46,000 nt of DNA from Planctomycetota bacterium (lineage in GTDB: Bacteria > Planctomycetota > Phycisphaerae > WQYP01), in the NCBI GenBank assembly GCA_021790385.1, contig JAJYDW010000030.1, forward strand, positions 1-46,000, in the 5' to 3' direction. Position numbers and translations under genes: made by a program. Position 1 is the stretch's first letter, and each line of letters starts with the position of its first letter. Below are positions 15,282 through 24,572 of the stretch, piece after piece. The notes under the pieces are model-generated. The model worked only from the letters and a program-made list of their open reading frames with translations. It had not been told where the DNA came from and searched no databases.

Positions 15282-15720
15282 GCTTATTACCTTAAGCAAA
15301 AGGTGTATATCTTCCGGCCCAAGCACGCGGTAATTATAAACCAAGCGGGGAAAATTTACTCACCCTGAGATAGCAGGATAGTGTGACCGGAAATTGTGGT
15401 ATTCAGGCCGGTGGGGGCATACGGGGGAAATTGCAGGGATCCGATGGGATAACCCCATCGGATCGTGCCGCGGGCGCGTCGATGGGGCATTGCTGTGCGG
15501 AGGCGACGGAATCAAGGATTTTAAGTTTTGAATTTCAGAGTTCAGATCAATGGCGGATTTGACGGGGCGCGCCTAATAACGCTGAAGATAGTTTGCCTGT
15601 TGCAACTTTTTCACATATCCTTGGTTTTACAAACAAGGCCACTGCGGGCGTGCCGGCAATTGCTGCCGTGCGGCAGCCCGATAAACGCCTCGCAGGCGGC
15701 TCTAATGAAAGGGTGTATCC
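15282..15720. other. Intergenic region with one perfect hairpin
   Basis: The 440 bases between the divergent purE and the small secreted-protein gene hold a perfect 11-bp hairpin (15438-15464) listed separately. TGCCGTGCGGCA (15664-15675) is a second, smaller palindrome close to the downstream gene. No gene is evident. Confidence 0.5.
15438..15464. repeat. Perfect 11-bp hairpin
   Basis: GATCCGATGGG (15438-15448) and CCCATCGGATC (15454-15464) are perfect complements around ATAAC. No T tract follows on either side. It could be an operator or a structured RNA end for the purE side; I cannot tell which. Confidence 0.55.
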
Positions 15721-16014
15721 ATGAATCGCATCAAGAAATCGATGGTGGTGGTGGCGGTTGCGGCCGGTCTGGCGGGATCGTTTGCGGCGGGGACGCTGGT
15801 TAACAGTCCGGCCGGTACGGTACAAGCTAAAATGATGCATCACCACATGGAACGCCACGGCGTTATCAAGCGCGGTGCGCATCTGCTGTATCGGGCCATT
15901 AAGGTGCTTAGCCATGGCAAACATGATTTCGGCGGTCATCGCATTGCGGCGATCAAAGATGCGCGCATGGCGCTTATGGAATGTCATGCGGCCCTGAAGT
16001 TTGACCGACATTAA
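15721..16014 (+). CDS. Small secreted His-rich protein of unknown function
   Basis: A 97-residue protein with a signal peptide (KKSMVVVAVAAGLAGSFAAG, cleavage probably after VQA near residue 36). The mature part is short, helical and rich in His and Met (MMHHHMERH). It ends in DFGGHRIAAIKDARMALMEC and a terminal FDRH. This GGHR-x2-AI helix pattern recalls small periplasmic proteins of many bacteria with no assigned role. AAAGGG (15710-15715) precedes the ATG. The His/Met content suggests metal contact, but that is speculation. Confidence 0.72.
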   Translation: MNRIKKSMVVVAVAAGLAGSFAAGTLVNSPAGTVQAKMMHHHMERHGVIKRGAHLLYRAIKVLSHGKHDFGGHRIAAIKDARMALMECHAALKFDRH

Positions 16015-16018
16015 GCGA

Positions 16019-16522
16019 TCAAACGCGACGGATTTCCACCAGAAATGCAAAGCCCATGCCGGCCAGGGCCAGAATTACCAGAGGAAGATGGACGGATTCC
16101 GGCATGGTGACGGCCAGCCACCATGGCAAGCCTGCTACCGGCATGGGTACGATGGGGTGTAAAGATTCATCGATGAGGCTTTGGACGTCGCGCGGGGCCG
16201 GTGGGCCGCCCAGATTGAGCACTTCCTCCGTCGGATTGACAATGTTAAGTTGCCGATCGGCGAGGCGTTCGAGCAGTTCGGGATCCGTCTTCACCATTTT
16301 CATGAATTTGCCTTGCAGGGCAATTTTTTCGTTGATGGTGGCCAGAGTGGCCTGCAGGCTGTTACACTGGCGTCGGGCTACGTTTACGGAATGCATGACC
16401 GGGGCCACTACCACCGCAGCGAGCACGGCCAAGGAGGCCAGAAGCACCATCCAACTGATGGTGCCGGCCCCGAGGAGCAGCGGCAGGGCAATTAATCGCG
16501 AAGCGGGTTTCATCCGGCGCAT
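16019..16522 (-). CDS. FtsB/DivIC-like membrane protein
   Basis: A 167-residue membrane protein: an N-terminal helix (about 18-45), then a short coiled coil, then a segment (LLERLADRQLNIVNPTEE) that closely resembles the end of FtsB/DivIC septum-formation proteins. It lies directly downstream of eno on the same strand with 65 bases between, and eno-ftsB order is conserved in several bacterial groups. It differs by having about 60 extra residues with a second membrane helix (HLPLVILALAGMGFAFLVEI) at the C-terminus. A role at the division septum is inferred. ATG at 16513 is an alternative start. Confidence 0.65.
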   Translation of the reverse strand: MRRMKPASRLIALPLLLGAGTISWMVLLASLAVLAAVVVAPVMHSVNVARRQCNSLQATLATINEKIALQGKFMKMVKTDPELLERLADRQLNIVNPTEEVLNLGGPPAPRDVQSLIDESLHPIVPMPVAGLPWWLAVTMPESVHLPLVILALAGMGFAFLVEIRRV

Positions 16523-16587
16523 TACACACCTGTTACCATGATATTACGCCCGCGGCACGAAGCGACGGCCGCAGGTGAAGCGTGCCA

Positions 16588-17880
<1,293 letters not shown>

Positions 17881-18060
17881 TCAACACAACTCCTGATTAA
17901 CATTTACTTCAATCAACGTCATACTATCCGCAATGTGCGGCCGCGACTACAGCGCAACACATGCTCTGAGTGCGGTAAATAATTTAGCATATTTTCATGC
18001 CGGCCGCCAAATGCCTGCAATGCGGCGTGGTGTACCATGGGCGGAAATTCGTGTAACATA

Positions 18061-19815
18061 ATGAGCATGGCGGAAGCATATACAGTTCTGGCAAGGCGGT
18101 ATCGATCGCGCAACTTTGATGAGTTGATCGGGCAGGAAGCGATTGCTCAAACTCTGAAAAACGCGGTGGCGTCGGGGCGGCTGGCACACGCGTTTTTATT
18201 TACGGGCACGCGTGGTGTGGGCAAAACTTCATCGGCCCGCATTTTGGCCAAAGCCATCAACTGCCCGGATGTGAAAGACGGCCAGCCTTGCAGCACTTGT
18301 TCGACCTGTCAGGCGATTGCCCGCGGCGAAGATATTGACGTGATTGAAATTGACGGAGCTTCCAACAATGGAGTGGACCAGATCCGCGAATTGCGTGCGA
18401 GCGCCGGAGTAACCCCCAGCCACAGCCCGTTCAAAATTTATATCATTGACGAAGTGCACATGCTGTCCACGCCGGCGTTTAACGCTCTGCTGAAAACCCT
18501 GGAAGAACCGCCAGCGCATGTGAAATTCATCTTTGCCACCACGGAGGTCCATAAGCTACCGGCCACCATTTTAAGCCGGTGTCAGCGTTACGATTTTAAG
18601 AACATTTCCACCAGCGGTATTGCGGGACATTTGTCCGCGATTTGCCAACAGGAGAAAGTTCAGGCGGATGCGGCGGCGCTGCATCGCATTGCGCTGCTGG
18701 CGAATGGTTCGATGCGGGATGCTCTTTCGCTGCTGGACCGGGTGCTTTCACTGGGGGCGGGTCATGTTACTGAGGGGGTGCTGGAAGATCTGCTGGGCAA
18801 ACCTCCGCTGGCGGCGGTGGCCGGCCTGGTTACGGCCATTGCCGCACAAGATGCCGCTGGTGCGATCAACAGTGCCGATGCCATGCTCAACGATGGCATG
18901 GGCATGGAGCAGGTGCTTTCAGAATTGGTGGAATTTTTCCGCAATTTAATGGTGGTGGGGGTATGCGGTAACGAAACCCCCTTGCTGGATGTGCCGTCGG
19001 AGTGGAAGACTTCGTTTAAGACGCTGGCACCGCGTTTTGATGCGCCCACGCTGGTGCATCATATTGCATTGTGCGATCAGACGCTGCGTTCATTGCGTTC
19101 TAGCACTCTGGCCAGGCCATTGTTTGACGCCCTGCTGGTGCGTCTGGCGCAGTGCGAGCAGTTCAGTTCCATCCGGACGCTGTTGCAACAGACTGCTGAG
19201 ACCGCCGCTCCGGCTGCCGGACCGCAAAAAAAAAATGACTTTTTAAAGCCGCCTGCCGCCACTATGCCACCAGCCGGCAACGGCAATTACCCCGCCGTCG
19301 TGCCGCGACCGGCGTTGGTATCAAGGGCAGAGCCGGAAGCTGCACGGATGGGGCCTGATGTGTCGGTAACCAGCAACACCGTCGGTATTTTGGGGGCGTT
19401 TGAAACGCATCTTAAGCAACTAAGCCCTTCCACACTGAACATGCTCAATGGTCGAGCCAGGCTGGAACTGACTGATCCGGCGGCGGGTAAGGCCAGGTTG
19501 GAAATTCCGGGGAATCTCAAGGCGTGGGCCAGATCGGAAAAAATACGAGGGTACTTTCAGGAAGCGGTACGATCAGCCGCGGGTTGTGCTGTTACCATTG
19601 AGTACGTATTTCCCGAAACGGCTTCGCCGCCCGCAACGGCAACGCCCGGCAACACCGCCTCTCCCGGCCGCGTGGCTGCTGCGCCGAGCCACACTGTTTC
19701 GCCGGAATTGCTGGATCGAGTCCACGAATTGCCGGCGGTAAAGCTGGTCCTGGAAAAATTTGACGGGGCCACTGTAACTTCAGTGGAAATTGTCGATAAT
19801 GGCTCGCCGGCATAA
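18061..19815 (+). CDS. dnaX: DNA polymerase III subunits tau and gamma
   Basis: Clamp-loader ATPase of the replication machinery, 584 residues from the ATG at 18061. It has Walker A GTRGVGKTS (49-57), the zinc module Cys68, Cys77, Cys80 and Cys83, Walker B in IIDEVHML and the sensor SRCQRYDF. An A10 run at 19226-19235 lies in codons 389-392. One extra A in the RNA, or a -1 ribosome shift, puts TGA (19236-19238) in frame and yields a 392-residue gamma form without the tau tail. An upstream ATG at 18037 would add eight residues. The order dnaX-ybaB-recR is a conserved cluster. Confidence 0.96.
   Translation: MSMAEAYTVLARRYRSRNFDELIGQEAIAQTLKNAVASGRLAHAFLFTGTRGVGKTSSARILAKAINCPDVKDGQPCSTCSTCQAIARGEDIDVIEIDGASNNGVDQIRELRASAGVTPSHSPFKIYIIDEVHMLSTPAFNALLKTLEEPPAHVKFIFATTEVHKLPATILSRCQRYDFKNISTSGIAGHLSAICQQEKVQADAAALHRIALLANGSMRDALSLLDRVLSLGAGHVTEGVLEDLLGKPPLAAVAGLVTAIAAQDAAGAINSADAMLNDGMGMEQVLSELVEFFRNLMVVGVCGNETPLLDVPSEWKTSFKTLAPRFDAPTLVHHIALCDQTLRSLRSSTLARPLFDALLVRLAQCEQFSSIRTLLQQTAETAAPAAGPQKKNDFLKPPAATMPPAGNGNYPAVVPRPALVSRAEPEAARMGPDVSVTSNTVGILGAFETHLKQLSPSTLNMLNGRARLELTDPAAGKARLEIPGNLKAWARSEKIRGYFQEAVRSAAGCAVTIEYVFPETASPPATATPGNTASPGRVAAAPSHTVSPELLDRVHELPAVKLVLEKFDGATVTSVEIVDNGSPA
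19226..19238 (+). promoter_or_regulatory. Probable dnaX slippage site making gamma
   Basis: Ten A followed at once by TGA in the -1 frame. In frame 0 the codons read CAA AAA AAA AAT GAC. Thermus dnaX is known to use transcriptional slippage on an A9 run, and E. coli uses a ribosomal frameshift on A AAA AAG. The site falls where gamma should end, just after the clamp-loader core. Confidence 0.75.
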
Positions 19816-19905
19816 GTCCGTGTTTGCGGTGCGGTCCTGCCATGGAACAAGAACCTGCCCCATGCAAGGCAACGGAACACAGGCTGTTTGAAAAAGGAAA
19901 CCTGG

Positions 19906-20259
19906 ATGTTTGATTCGCTCAAATCGCTTGGTCAACTGGGTCCGCTGATGGCTCAGGCCCGGCAAATGCAGGAAAAAATGGCGGAAATTCAGCGAAAAAT
20001 TCCGTCCCTTCGCGCCTCAGGTGTGGCGGGCGGAGATATGGTGAAGGCCACCGCTTCCGGCACGATGGAAATACTGGAATTGCAATTTTCCCCGGCGGCG
20101 CTGGCTCAAGACCCCGAGCTTCTGGCGGATTTAACGCGAGCCGCCGTCAATCAGGCCATCAATAACATCCGCCACATGGTGGAGCAGGAAATGCAGGCCG
20201 TCGCGGGCAATGTTGATATGTCGGCGATGCAAAAAATGCTCGGCGGCGGCACGTTGTAA
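19906..20259 (+). CDS. ybaB: YbaB/EbfC nucleoid-associated protein
   Basis: A 117-residue DNA-binding protein of the YbaB/EbfC family, which forms small dimers and coats DNA. It starts with a long helix (LMAQARQMQEKMAEIQRKIP) and continues with the beta section GDMVKATASGTMEILELQF, both typical. The ATG at 19906 lies seven bases after AAGGA; a TTG at 19888 is less likely. It sits between dnaX and recR as in many bacteria. Confidence 0.94.
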   Translation: MFDSLKSLGQLGPLMAQARQMQEKMAEIQRKIPSLRASGVAGGDMVKATASGTMEILELQFSPAALAQDPELLADLTRAAVNQAINNIRHMVEQEMQAVAGNVDMSAMQKMLGGGTL

Positions 20260-20301
20260 TTCATCGCAGGACCCCCGATTTCTGAAGGACCCGGCACCAC
20301 C

Positions 20302-20934
20302 ATGGCTTCACCTTCTACCGATGCTTATACCGCGTGTGTCCGCAGACTCATGGACCTGTTTGGCAAATTGCCGGGCGTGGGTTCTCGCTCGGCGGAACGC
20401 ATGGTGTTTCATCTGCTGAAAAGTGAGCCGCAGGAAGCTTTTGCCCTGGCGGATGCCATTCGGGATATGAAAGAACATGTAAGAAATTGCAGTATATGCT
20501 TTCATCTGACGGAAACGGATCCGTGTCCAATTTGTTGTGACACCAGCCGCGATCGTGGAATTATATGCGTGGTGGAACAGCCGCGGGATCTGATGCAGTT
20601 GGAAGCAACGGGGGTATATAAAGGTGTGTACCATGTTCTGCTGGGGCATCTTGCGCCACTGGATGGCATCGGGCCGGAAAATCTCACCACCAATGCCCTG
20701 CTGAAGCGCATTGGGCAGGCCAGTACCGGTACCACCGTGCCAGTTCGCGAAGTGATTCTGGCCACCAACCCCACCATGGATGGCGACGGCACCGCGGTGT
20801 ACCTGCAGCAATGTCTGGCCGCCACCGGCGTCACAGTGACCAGACTGGCCCGCGGCCTGCCCTCCGGAGCACAAATTGAATATTCCAACCGCGCCATTCT
20901 CTCCGATGCCCTCCTTGGCCGGACTAAAGCGTAA
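20302..20934 (+). CDS. recR: Recombination mediator RecR
   Basis: Helps load RecA at gaps in DNA together with RecF/RecO, 210 residues, normal length. It begins with the helix-hairpin-helix FGKLPGVGSRSAERM, has four zinc cysteines (63, 66, 75, 78 in CSIC and CPIC), a TOPRIM domain starting at GIICVVEQPRDL, and the Walker-like end LARGLPSGAQIEYSN. Third gene of the dnaX cluster, 42 bases after ybaB. No T-rich terminator hairpin was found in the next 200 bases. Confidence 0.97.
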   Translation: MASPSTDAYTACVRRLMDLFGKLPGVGSRSAERMVFHLLKSEPQEAFALADAIRDMKEHVRNCSICFHLTETDPCPICCDTSRDRGIICVVEQPRDLMQLEATGVYKGVYHVLLGHLAPLDGIGPENLTTNALLKRIGQASTGTTVPVREVILATNPTMDGDGTAVYLQQCLAATGVTVTRLARGLPSGAQIEYSNRAILSDALLGRTKA

Positions 20935-21043
20935 TGGAACATATCTTAATTTAATTCGCCGGCTAACAGCCGCCCTGATTCGCTCTCAGACGCCGCAGCC
21001 GGGATTTTTGTCCCAACGCTCTCTATTTGTGGCGACAATTCCT

Positions 21044-21072
21044 TTGCATTGTCTGCCCGGCGATATTAGCAT
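21044..21072 (+). promoter_or_regulatory. Weak candidate promoter for the SapC-family gene
   Basis: TTGCAT (21044-21049), a 17-base spacer, TAGCAT (21067-21072), 79 bases before the ATG at 21152. The -35 is fair and the -10 poor. Confidence 0.25.
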
Positions 21073-21151
21073 ATCTGACATTGGTATGCCCGGTGCGGTG
21101 CCTTGTTGTCACGTCCTGCGGCATCGAAGAATTTCAGCAAAGGATCATAAC

Positions 21152-21904
21152 ATGACGGATTCCACCCGAACGGTATTGTTTTATCAGAAACCGGTGCCCC
21201 TGGATCGTGCCGCGCACCGCAACAGTAAGATAAAATTGAGCGATGTTGATTTTACCTTCGCCGGTCAAACTAATTCGGTGCCTGTAGCCACGCTCGAATT
21301 CGCCCGTGCCGCCACCGAATTTCCCATTGTCTTTACCGGCCCGTCCATGGATAAATTGATGCCCGTAGCAGTACTGGGACTGCACAACAATGAAAATTTA
21401 TTTGTGGATGCCAACGGAAAATGGGGCAGCATGTACGTACCCGCCTTTATCCGCCGCTATCCCTTTGTTCTGGCCGAACGCAACAATGGCCAGGACTTCA
21501 GTGTGTGCATAGACACCGCATTTTTCGGATGGGAAGCCGCGGACGGCCAGCCTCTTTTTGATGAGCAGGGTCAGGAAACACCGTGGCTCAAAAATGCGTT
21601 GACATTTCTGGGGCAGTATCAGGCCAATATCCGCCAGACGGTGGACTTTACGAGCAAACTCAATGAATTAAATGTGCTGGTGGCCCGCGAAATTCACGCC
21701 CGTGATACCAAGGGCCAGCCTTTGACGTTGCGTGGATTTTATGCGGTAGATGAAGCCAAGCTGACGGCGTTACCGGATGCCAAAATTGTGGAGCTTTACC
21801 GCGCCGGTTTTTTGGGGTTGATCCATGCCCACCTGCTGTCTTTGGCTAACGTGGCGAAACTGGAACAGCGCCTGCACCAGCGGCCGCAAAATCAGCCGGT
21901 TTAA
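21152..21904 (+). CDS. SapC-family protein
   Basis: A 250-residue soluble protein that matches the SapC family as I know it (S-layer or antimicrobial-peptide-linked proteins of uncertain role). Family traits are FARAATEFPIVFTG, MPVAVLGLHNNENLFVDANG, VPAFIRRYPFVLAE and CIDTAFFGW. AAAGGA precedes the ATG; the longer ORF reaching back to 20876 overlaps recR and is rejected. Its stop overlaps the stop of the convergent glycosyltransferase gene by the bases TTAA. The true function is not known. Confidence 0.82.
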   Translation: MTDSTRTVLFYQKPVPLDRAAHRNSKIKLSDVDFTFAGQTNSVPVATLEFARAATEFPIVFTGPSMDKLMPVAVLGLHNNENLFVDANGKWGSMYVPAFIRRYPFVLAERNNGQDFSVCIDTAFFGWEAADGQPLFDEQGQETPWLKNALTFLGQYQANIRQTVDFTSKLNELNVLVAREIHARDTKGQPLTLRGFYAVDEAKLTALPDAKIVELYRAGFLGLIHAHLLSLANVAKLEQRLHQRPQNQPV

Positions 21905-22731
21905 CCAGGTTTGGAATCAGAATAAGGTGGGGAGGCACTTTCCGTTTGCGGCTGGCCATCTCGCGGTGCCAATTCCTGCCGGCCATAAAGCACCGAATAT
22001 TTGAGCATTACGCCGATGGTGGTTTTATACGCAATCACCAGTCCGAAGCGCCCCTGTAAAAATCCGCCCCGCAAAATAAAATATTTAAAAAATGTCAGCA
22101 TCGGTCGCAGCAGCAAATTGCCCCATCCGGCGCGGCGGCCCCGCTGCTGTAAATGCCCCGCCAGCAGCGACGCCCGTTCCGCCATGATGGCTCCGTCATT
22201 GAGGTCGCTTTCTGCATACGGTCTGAATCGGTTGTGCAACAGAGGCTGCTTTAGTGTCATGATTGCAAAGCCCGCCGCGGGCCGCCGCACTTCCGGCACA
22301 CTATCTGTATCCCAGAGCGTGCGGCGGCGATGAATCAGCCGGGTTTGATAATCCGGCGACCAGCAGCGAACTTCGCGCCGGGCGAGAAAATTTTTTCTGG
22401 GAATGCGGAACATCGCAGCGTCCGGCGCTTCCGCCAATGTTTGAATCTCCGCGGCCAACTCCGGTGAACATTCTTCGTCGGCATCAAGGGCCAAGACCCA
22501 ATCGTTGGTACAGTGGCTTACCGCAAATTCGCGTTGGCGGTTATAGCCGGACCAGTCATGAGCAAGGACTCGCGGCTTGGAAGGGTGAGCTGCGGCAATT
22601 TCGACGGTACCATCGCTGGAACCGGAATCCACGACAACAATATCGCGGCACCAGGCCAGGGAATCCAGGCAGATGGAAATTCGCGCCGCTTCATTCTTAC
22701 AGATAACGCACGCTGATACTTCAAGTGCCAT
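21901..22731 (-). CDS. Family 2 glycosyltransferase, WaaE/KdtX-like
   Basis: A 276-residue cytoplasmic-face glycosyltransferase. It has the GT-A pattern: VSACVICKNEAARI at the start, VVVDSGSSDGT, and the metal-binding ALDADEE (Asp83-Asp85). The HDWSGYNRQREFAV stretch is typical of enzymes like WaaE that add a glucose to the lipopolysaccharide core. A C-terminal hydrophobic part may dip into the membrane. The likely ATG is 22731; a GTG at 22794 would add 21 residues. Substrate is inferred from family only. Confidence 0.82.
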   Translation of the reverse strand: MALEVSACVICKNEAARISICLDSLAWCRDIVVVDSGSSDGTVEIAAAHPSKPRVLAHDWSGYNRQREFAVSHCTNDWVLALDADEECSPELAAEIQTLAEAPDAAMFRIPRKNFLARREVRCWSPDYQTRLIHRRRTLWDTDSVPEVRRPAAGFAIMTLKQPLLHNRFRPYAESDLNDGAIMAERASLLAGHLQQRGRRAGWGNLLLRPMLTFFKYFILRGGFLQGRFGLVIAYKTTIGVMLKYSVLYGRQELAPRDGQPQTESASPPYSDSKPG

Positions 22732-22800
22732 GCGAAATAACCGAAAACCATCTGCGGAAGAAAACGCCAAATCTGCGGAACACCAATGTGGCACGTTTAG

Positions 22801-23028
22801 CTAAAGTGGGGTTTTAATGCCCATGGCACGTAAAACGCACCAGCGGTTGGCGGCCTCATAAAGCGCTGCGCCGCCGACAGCAAAAGAGCCACCCATTGGA
22901 ACCCAAAGCCAATACCGGACCAATAGCCAGGCTGCCAGGCCCAGAACCAATGAGGCAAGGAGAAAAATCCAGCCGACTGCCATCCGGATGGCTTTTCCGC
23001 GGGCATCGATGTTACATACATGACTCAT
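22801..23028 (-). CDS. Small membrane protein, unknown
   Basis: A 75-residue protein: a polar start (MSHVCNIDARGKAIR), two close membrane helices (about 17-35 and 40-58) and the tail NRWCVLRAMGIKTPL. The tail and the CNIDARGK start resemble a group of small bacterial membrane proteins I have no function for. The ORF can be extended to 23271, but that part has no such pattern. It is 69 bases upstream of the glycosyltransferase start on the same strand. Confidence 0.62.
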   Translation of the reverse strand: MSHVCNIDARGKAIRMAVGWIFLLASLVLGLAAWLLVRYWLWVPMGGSFAVGGAALYEAANRWCVLRAMGIKTPL

Positions 23029-23197
23029 CTTATTGTATTGTAACGTCGCCGACATGCGATAGCCAGTGCGCGTTGCCCCGTGCAGCCTAAAGTGAGTGAA
23101 CCCGTTGGATGCAAGATTAAACAGGCTGGTTGATAATTTATAAATTGTGATAAATATGACACTTGCGATTTTTTTGTGGAAAATATCTGGTTTCCTC

Positions 23198-23226
23198 TGG
23201 ACTTCGTCCAAAACCATACCTAATAT
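23198..23226 (+). promoter_or_regulatory. Candidate promoter of small RNA C
   Basis: TGGACT (23198-23203), a 17-base spacer, TAATAT (23221-23226). A start near 23233 gives about 180 nucleotides to the terminator. Confidence 0.4.
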
Positions 23227-23232
23227 AAAGAT

Positions 23233-23412
23233 AGCAGGGGAATGGAGAGTTAAACAAAAGCCGACGCTCAAGTGGGCGATGCGCTAGAATGGCCCATATG
23301 TGAGCGTGGCTTTCAGGTAAAAAATAAAGCGGGTGTTATTAGTATCACCCGATATGATCTTCCTCCCATAACCTAGGCCAGCCACTGTGATGCACAGTTG
23401 CTGGCCTTTTTT
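23233..23412 (+). ncRNA. Candidate small RNA C (GATCTT/CCTCC family)
   Basis: About 180 nucleotides. A long hairpin: AAAGCC (23257-23262) and CGCTCA (23265-23270) pair with GGCTTT (23308-23313) and TGAGCG (23301-23306), with an inner TGGGC/GCCCA. Then a hairpin GGGTG/CACCC (23331-23350), the motif GATCTTCCTCCC (23356-23367), and the terminator. No ORF with protein features. The CCTCCC run lies unpaired between two helices, as expected for a region meant to meet other RNAs. Function is inferred only from layout. Confidence 0.5.
23376..23412 (+). terminator. Intrinsic terminator of small RNA C
   Basis: GGCCAGC (23376-23382) pairs with GCTGGCC (23400-23406), inner ACTGTG with CACAGT, loop ATG, then six T (23407-23412). 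Confidence 0.9.
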
Positions 23413-23454
23413 GGCGCTTGACTTTCATGGACTGTGGCTGCATCATACCGGGCA

Positions 23455-23804
23455 CTTGGGCGGTCAAGCGGAGGTAAGCGGAGCGGCCTGGGTTTGATGA
23501 CTTGCATTATGCCACCCGCTCAGCTATGATTTCTCAACTTGACCGATGTGGTTAAGAATCGGCAAGGAGTTGGTTAGGAAATGCCGAGCCTGCCGAGAGT
23601 AAACTGGCAAGGGGCAGGCGGCTGGAAAATGTGAGCTTTACTTAAAGCTCCAGGCATTAGAGAGCCGATAAATACAACGATGCTCAAAGGGGCAGAAAAT
23701 TCAACCGGCAGGTTGAATTGAGGTTGTAGTCAGAGAGCTATACGATCTTCCTCCCATAACATAGGCCGCCCACTGTGCTGTAACAGTTGGCGGCCTATTT
23801 TTTT
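23455..23804 (+). ncRNA. Candidate structured RNA D, related to C
   Basis: Up to 350 nucleotides with consecutive helices. AGCGGAGCGG (23477-23486) pairs with 23516-23525 with one mismatch. CCGAT pairs with ATCGG inside a CAACT/AGTTG stem (23536-23572). GCCTGCC pairs with GGCAGGC (23588-23619). GAGCTTT pairs with AAAGCTC (23633-23650), and TTCAACC with GGTTGAA (23700-23717). Then come CGATCTTCCTCCC (23743-23755) and a terminator nearly identical in sequence to that of C. The 5' end is uncertain: TTGACT at 23418 could be a -35 but its -10 is poor, and TTGAGG-N17-TACGAT (23718-23746) could start a very short transcript instead. Not recognised as RNase P, tmRNA, SRP or 6S RNA. Confidence 0.42.
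23761..23804 (+). terminator. Intrinsic terminator of RNA D
   Basis: ATAGGCCGCC (23761-23770) pairs perfectly with GGCGGCCTAT (23789-23798), inner ACTG/CAGT, then seven T (23798-23804). Confidence 0.9.
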
Positions 23805-23876
23805 ACCTCGCACTGCCTTGACGTATCAGCCTGGCATTGACTGTTACTTTAATCCTTCTGCACTGACGGACTTCAT

Positions 23877-24572
23877 TTACGGAACTTGGCAGCGTTCGCC
23901 GGGTTTAAGCGCAAAGCCCTGCATAAAGCCTGGAATTTCCCGTTTTTTCAATGCCTCCACAAACGCTGCTCCGTCCTGCCGAATTGGTTCAAAGGTGTTG
24001 TAGTGAATAGGCACCACCGATTTAGCCCGCAACATTTCCGCCGCCAGCAGAGCATGGGCAGGCCCCATGGTAAAACAATCTCCAATGGGCAAAAAAGCCA
24101 GGTCAATGGGCCAGAGCTTGCCGATGAGTGCCATGTCGGAAAACAACCCGGTATCGCCGGCAAAGTAAATTATTTTCCCTCCTATTTCCAACACCCAGCC
24201 GCCCGGGACACCGCCCGGAGTGCCGTCGGCAAAGGTGCTGGTATGAAACGCCATGGTCATGGTGGCCCGGCCAAAGGGGAAATTTATGCCGCCGCCGGTG
24301 TTCATGCCGACCGTTTTTAATTTTTGCCCGCCAAAATATTCGGCGATCTCGTAATTGGCCACAATGGATGCGCCGGTGCGCTGGGCAATTCGCGCTACAT
24401 CATCCACATGATCAAAATGGGCATGGCTAAGAAAAATAAAGGATGGATGTACCTGGTCGGATTTTACATCTGAGCGCGGATTCTGATCATAAAACGGATC
24501 AAGTTGAATGCAATGTGGCCCGGATTTTATTTCCACACACGAATGACCATGATAAACCACTTCCAGTGCCAT
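23877..24572 (-). CDS. UPF0173 metal-dependent hydrolase
   Basis: A 231-residue metallo-beta-lactamase-fold hydrolase of the UPF0173 group. The zinc motif HAHFDH (50-55) and a later metal Asp in YFAGDTG are intact. The N-terminal YHGHSCVEI and C-terminal VVPIHYNTF with IRQD are typical. The natural substrate of the group is unknown. AAGGAG sits just before the ATG. It follows recJ by 90 bases on the same strand, and the three minus genes purQ, recJ and this one may share a transcript. Confidence 0.92.
   Translation of the reverse strand: MALEVVYHGHSCVEIKSGPHCIQLDPFYDQNPRSDVKSDQVHPSFIFLSHAHFDHVDDVARIAQRTGASIVANYEIAEYFGGQKLKTVGMNTGGGINFPFGRATMTMAFHTSTFADGTPGGVPGGWVLEIGGKIIYFAGDTGLFSDMALIGKLWPIDLAFLPIGDCFTMGPAHALLAAEMLRAKSVVPIHYNTFEPIRQDGAAFVEALKKREIPGFMQGFALKPGERCQVP

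Larger units (their letters stand above)
23029..23876 (+). other. Large gene-free region with two candidate structured RNAs
   Basis: About 850 bases without a credible gene, AT-rich at 23120-23260. Two units ending in nearly identical terminator sequences lie in tandem, 388 bases apart, and are listed separately. It resembles the gene-free region at 8549-9181 in layout. Confidence 0.65.

Noticed and set aside
23376-23412. Cobalamin riboswitch because of GCCACTG
   Set aside because: The bases lie inside the terminator stem, and no other conserved B12-box parts are found upstream.
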